Assembly: GCA_014904985.1 (NCBI GenBank)
Contig: MU129069.1
Coordinates: 78,135 to 142,134, forward strand
DNA from: Hydnum rufescens UP504
Taxonomy: Eukaryota > Basidiomycota > Agaricomycetes > Cantharellales > Hydnaceae
DNA: 64,000 bases
Direction: 5' to 3'
Shown here: piece after piece, positions 59,701 to 64,000 of the stretch
Position numbering within the stretch: position 1 is the first letter of the stretch
How the letters are laid out: each line of letters starts with the position of its first letter
Position numbers and translations under genes: made by a program
Notes under the pieces: generated by a model
What the model was told of the DNA's origin: nothing
What the model saw: only the letters and a program-made list of their open reading frames with translations
Database searches by the model: none

Positions 59701-61649
59701 TCATTATCCTTCGTACTGTCTATTAATGCTGAATCTTCTACAGATTGCACCCGTAATACCACAGGTTGTCTTGTAGCACTTTGCAGCAGTGATGGGGAGG
59801 TATGACACATAGGGGGAAATGAATAAAATTTAGATTGCTGGAACTTAATAAATAGTTGAGGACCAAGAAATTGGTAATGGTAACGAGATCTCGGGCGCTC
59901 ACTATAGGTGTACAAATTCAATAGAAGAGAGGATGAATGATCCAGATAGCAACTAGGTGTAAAATTATACAATCATTAGCCCTGAGAAATCCCCACGAAA
60001 TACTGGGTTCTGGTGGAGCCACCTTCAGGGAGTCGTTTTGTTCTGGGAACAAGATGGTGCCTTCAATGTCAATGACACCTGCGGGTAAGGCTTAGGTCAC
60101 GAGTTCTCAAATTGTCTATACTCGTCCTTTGATGGTTGAAGTATGACATTCAAACAAGGGGGTCCGTTAGTACAATAATTGAGATTAAATAACTACTGGA
60201 ACAACGAGGCAGGAAGAGGTGAATTCAATTGAAGAGAGATCTGAATATAGGGAGTTCTCATATAGAGCTAAAAAGCGGGACAGCGAATTCTTACCGTTTG
60301 ACTTTCTGGAGTTGTTGGGTAGGTGCAACTTACCACCTGTGGGGTTTTGAGAGTTATATTGCCAAGATCGGGTCCAGATTATTGATTTCGTTCAGTCTGG
60401 CTATGCAAGAGCGCATTGTAATACCATGTCATCTGCCGAATAAGTATCATATGAAAGAAACTAACTGTAGGGAGTGCCTGATAGGGGAGAGAGAGTAAAA
60501 ATTCAGTTGGAGTGGAGATTGGGAGTGATAAAGATGAATTTGGAATGTTTTCAAGGTGTCGATTCTCGTAGGGGCCCTTTCTCCTTACCTATTTTCATCC
60601 CACTCCTATGAGTTGTGACGACTTGTTGGATGAGATGGAACAACAAGTGATGGGTATAATTCAATATGGTTCGGCCCTGGTTTTGTTACGAGGTACCATT
60701 GTCAAGTGTTGGAAAGCCGCCGTTCCTGTCGATTATAGATAATAATGATGTGTCCCGATTGCCTCAATAAGTGCATCACCGAGCGAGTTCGTTAGGGTAT
60801 ATGGAGTTGATGAGTATAGAAATGTAGACATCGCAGGGGATTTGAATTGGGATAAGGGAGAATTGGGTGAGGTTGAGGTAAGTAGATACTACCCCTCTTG
60901 AATGGTCTTCTGCACGGAAGAGTGGTTTGGAGACACACAAGTAGAGAATGTAAACATTAGGAGATGTGAATTCAACCCTCGAGACAATTGGTGTAAGAAG
61001 GTCATAGATACCACAGGGTGGACAAAGTTGGTGGACATCAAGGCGCTATACTGGCATTAATTGGCTAGGCGAAGAAAACATAGTGCGAATGTCTTCACCA
61101 GTATCTTTGAGACACTGCCATCAGGAAATTTATTGTAATGTGTAGAATTAGATTCTGATCTTTACATATACTTTGGAGTGTTCCGATGGTTGTTATGCAC
61201 TAAGAGAGTAGATGTGCTTTATAGCCCTCATTTATGTAACTTGTAGCAAGCTTGTATTGTTGATGTATGGATATATGGAGAGAGGAGATCAGTATCTCGT
61301 CAGTAATGAGTAGTCCTTTGCAGTCTTATATATCAAGTGAGTACCATGCAGTTTCCAGGTCGAGGGTTGTTGTCAAGGAGGACTGTGCTTAATTACATGA
61401 GAGGCAGGTGGAATGCTAGTACCAAACAATCGCGGCTGGGTGGTTGTTCCCTTGTGTAAATTTCTCCTATGAACGAGGTCAATCAAAAGTTAGAGTGAAG
61501 TTCGACGCTGTTCGATGTGAGACAGGTGTGAGTAAAATTAGAGGAGATGTTTTACAGTTGAAATCGGAGGAGCAGAGGGTGTTGCCCCAATAGAGGTGAG
61601 ACCACAAGACGTGGGTAGTTGTGTATGTATTTATGTGTGGCGTTTATTG
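59701..61649. other. No gene recognised
   Basis: About 80 bases at 59,800-59,885 resemble 57,450-57,530 in direct orientation (AAATTTAGATTGCTGGAACTTAATA against AAATTTAGATGTGCTGGACTTAATA), so the retroelement neighbourhood is partly duplicated. The remainder has short frames only (longest 89 codons at 60,229) and no motif. Confidence 0.5.
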
Positions 61650-61890
61650 ACAAATGCACGGGAATCCAGGGTGTCTGTTGGGGTGAGGACTGGCTGGGTG
61701 TGCAGCTGTGTGGCCATGCCCTCCTGCAGATACATGTGGTCGCCACTGCATGGCGCACAGTGTCGCCAACTGCATGGCCAGTGGCTGGCCACTTGCATGC
61801 CACACCACTTTGATGGCTGTGCCACTGTTGGCAGACCATTCATGCCCGCAAACCAAAATGTTCCCCATGCTCCAAGTTCAGAGACACATG
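61650..61890 (-). repeat. Element V copy 3, inverted and decayed
   Basis: It begins AATGCACGGGAATCCAGG, the complement of the end of copy 1, and ends CATGCTCCAAGTTCAGAGA, the complement of its start. The 16-base units are few and eroded. Confidence 0.75.
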
Positions 61891-62175
61891 TGCCACCCTG
61901 CACTACTACATGCCACATATACTGAGCACATGCGTGTATAATCCGCAAGACTGTGCATGGAGAACCTCCTTGTGAGTTCCATTTCTGGGGACATCTAGTT
62001 TACTATATATATCACAAGTATAACTATTCTAAGCCCTGAATTAAGTTTGCCTGTGTGTTGGAAATCCATGCTGAGAGCAGCTCATCCAGCTCTTCCAGCC
62101 CTGCAAATACAGCAGGCAAGATCTGTCTCTACCCCTTTTGAAGGAAGATTAAGGCTCCACAAGGTGGGCCAATCT
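61891..62175 (-). pseudogene. Decayed copy of the JmjC-like gene's 3' end
   Basis: On the minus strand this stretch matches 43,670-43,940, i.e. the last ~40 codons, the stop region and the 3' flank of the intact gene. Shared blocks include AGAGCTGGATGAGCTGCTCT, CAGCATGGATTTCCAA, GGGCTTAGAATAGT and ACTAGATGTCCCC. Small indels break the frame. The homology stops near 62,175. It proves that a second copy of gene plus element V once existed nearby in inverted orientation. Confidence 0.8.
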
Positions 62176-63811
62176 CAATCTCTTATGGGTCTTCATTTCG
62201 GGTGGAAACGACCGCACCCCTATGGACTTCAGTTGAGTAATGGGTAGCCTGGACTCCCTCTTTCAGATGGTGGTACGTTGCTAAAGCCCCATAGCTGCAC
62301 TCGTTGAGGAGCCTAGTGGCCATTGCGAAAAGACCTGTACTTGTCGTAGCCCCACGTCCCACCTGTATTTGGATGCTTGGAGGCCTGTGAAGCAACATGG
62401 GAGCACCATAGACCTGAGAGGGCATCCTGGGGGACTTTTAAGGCCAAGATGATGTCATAGGTGTGCTGGTTTGAGGAACGCTATGGCTGTGCAGAACCTG
62501 TACCTTATGTAACCATTGTACCCCACCTGGTTGTGATACCTTGGAGCGCTGCGAGCACATGGGAAGCACCATAAGGGGACTTGTAGAGGGCATACGGGAG
62601 TGGGAAGTGTGGGCATATGAAGCCCTGTAGAGAGTGTGGAGTATGTAATGAGTGAGGATTGATGAAATGGAATTGCATTTGATCACATGCCCTTGACTAC
62701 TAATATGATGTAGATACAAAGAATGACAGATCAAAGGGAAGTTCCATTCGATCACTGGTTTTCACTTATCTAATATGATTAAATACACACGAATTCAGAT
62801 GATCAAATGGAATTGGACTTGATCACATGGATACTAAGTTAAGTAAGCCTGATGAATGTTGATGATAAATTGGGATTGCTTCGCTGAATTTATGCTTTCC
62901 TCCTAACCAACAACAATGTCCGCTCCCCTAACCAGAGCGCTATACTTGAAGGCTTGGTGAGGTGGATAAGTGAGAATTGTTTGACGCAACACTGACCTAG
63001 TTGGAGGCGTGCGTAGTGGGCTTGCACCCCTTGAACCTGTGAACTGTCAAAGTGACAATGGCGAAGTAAGACTAAGATTTTAATGTGAGATTATGATCTC
63101 TAAGAAGGGGTTCCATCACAAATGTGTGATCAGTTGCGCCTCGGTGACATGGATTTACCACAAGGGACACCATGGGCCTGGATTGAAGGCTGTGGATCAA
63201 GCACTAGAGAGGATTGCACATTGGGAAAGGATTGGACAGACAGCGGATGGGTTGCATGTCATCGAAGGACTGCATACTGGGAGATGAGAGGACAGATGGA
63301 TACCGTCGAGAGGATGGAATGATTGAGAGACAGGTGATAGTTTTTGACTGCTGGAAGTGCGGTGTATTTAATGTAAGTGTGTCTCTGGAATGGACTACTT
63401 CTGTTTGATGTGATCTACAATGAAAGGATACTTGGTGAAGAAATTATGTCATGGAGTGCGAAAGTGTAAAATGGAGTGAGATGGGGGGACTGGGATGCTG
63501 AAAAAGGGGAAGAATGGCGAATGAATGAAAAGGAATAAATGAGAATAAAGGGGTAACTGGAAAGGTGAGAAGGGAAGAATGGAATAAAGAAAAGAAGAAA
63601 TGGAGTAAATTCGAAGGGTACAACATGGAACCTGGGAGGGTGGAAAGTAAGAAGAATGAATAAGAAGATGAGATAGGGGTACAACCCGGGAAGATGAGAA
63701 AGGGAGAAGAATCTGGGAATGAGAGTAAAAAGAGATGGAAATAGAATACATGAGATTTAGGGGGGAAGAATTGGGAACGATGAGAAAGAAAAGAATGGAA
63801 TAAAATCGAAT
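62176..63811. other. No gene recognised; purine-rich strand at 63,480-63,800
   Basis: No motif-bearing frame. From about 63,480 to 63,800 the plus strand is strongly purine-biased, with words like GAGAAGGGAAGAATGGAATAAAG recurring near 63,570 and 63,785. The open minus-strand frames there (Phe/Ser/Pro-rich) are by-products. Confidence 0.5.
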
Positions 63812-64000
63812 CCCGACCTCATTTTGTAATTAAGGTGGGGGGGTTGGGTTAGGCAGGGTCACAAAAACAGAGATGACCCGGGTCGTCCTGCAGCGCCAGG
63901 AAAACAAATTGCTGGAATTGGATAAGGAACAGACCCACAAATAAAGTTGGGATATGAGAAGACACGTGATGAACACGAGGCTTACACGAGGCATAGTAAT
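63812..64000 (+). repeat. Repeat family X, start of a copy cut by the window end
   Basis: CCTCATTTTGTAATTAAGGT, a G-rich stretch with GGGTTAGGCAGGGTC, GACCCGGGTCGTC, CAAATAAAGTTGGGATATGA and a CACGAGGC pair follow in the same order as at 19,843-20,110. In this copy several CG dinucleotides stand where the internal copy has TG or CA, so the 19.8-kb copy looks more decayed. Confidence 0.75.

Overview
The window looks like nuclear DNA of a filamentous basidiomycete, probably an Agaricomycete. The evidence is short GT-AG introns of 43-70 bases, a FunK1-type fungal protein kinase relic, an OrsD-RecQ helicase, a DIRS-like RT/RNase H relic and very dense repeats. No rRNA, tRNA or CRISPR was found. 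Gene models were spliced by hand from the sequence. Where all intron phases agree I say so, and elsewhere limits are approximate.

Left part (1-29.8 kb): an eroded, repeat-rich compartment. It holds two broken members of one coiled-coil gene family (1-940 and 3.4-4.55 kb), a 687-bp hAT-type MITE with an 8-bp target duplication, a 300-bp satellite that runs into a nearly perfect 3.9-kb palindrome centred at 9334/9335, and a FunK1 kinase pseudogene (13.7-15.8 kb). It also holds several terminal-inverted-repeat elements. One of these (23.59-26.16 kb) carries an older copy of the palindrome's centre. A 144-bp satellite (28.2-29.5 kb) closes this part.

Middle part (29.9-55.2 kb): a gene-bearing block rich in minisatellites. 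Minus-strand multi-exon genes of unknown function lie at 29.9-32.1 and 33.8-35.9 kb, followed by a four-copy ~550-bp tandem repeat. Three gene starts then sit 40-75 bases downstream of arrays of one and the same 58-bp repeat: an intact 10-exon, 1384-codon JmjC-like gene (39.15-43.79 kb), an 8-exon, 640-codon gene of unknown function with one in-frame TGA (44.97-47.28 kb), and a minus-strand start at 55,226 that leads toward a large OrsD/C2H2-RecQ helicase gene (to 47,413). The last two genes face each other tail to tail, 130 bases apart. Shared arrays, the helicase type and scattered copies of a 16-bp-unit repeat suggest a co-regulated accessory or mobile module. This is an inference.

Right part (55.5-64 kb): further relics. 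There is a second copy of the 16-bp-unit repeat, an RT/RNase H fragment between ~350-bp inverted repeats, an inverted decayed copy of the JmjC gene's 3' end with its downstream repeat, and the beginning of a repeat also seen at 19.8 kb. Nearly every premature stop in the relic genes is TGA, as expected from decay of CGA codons.
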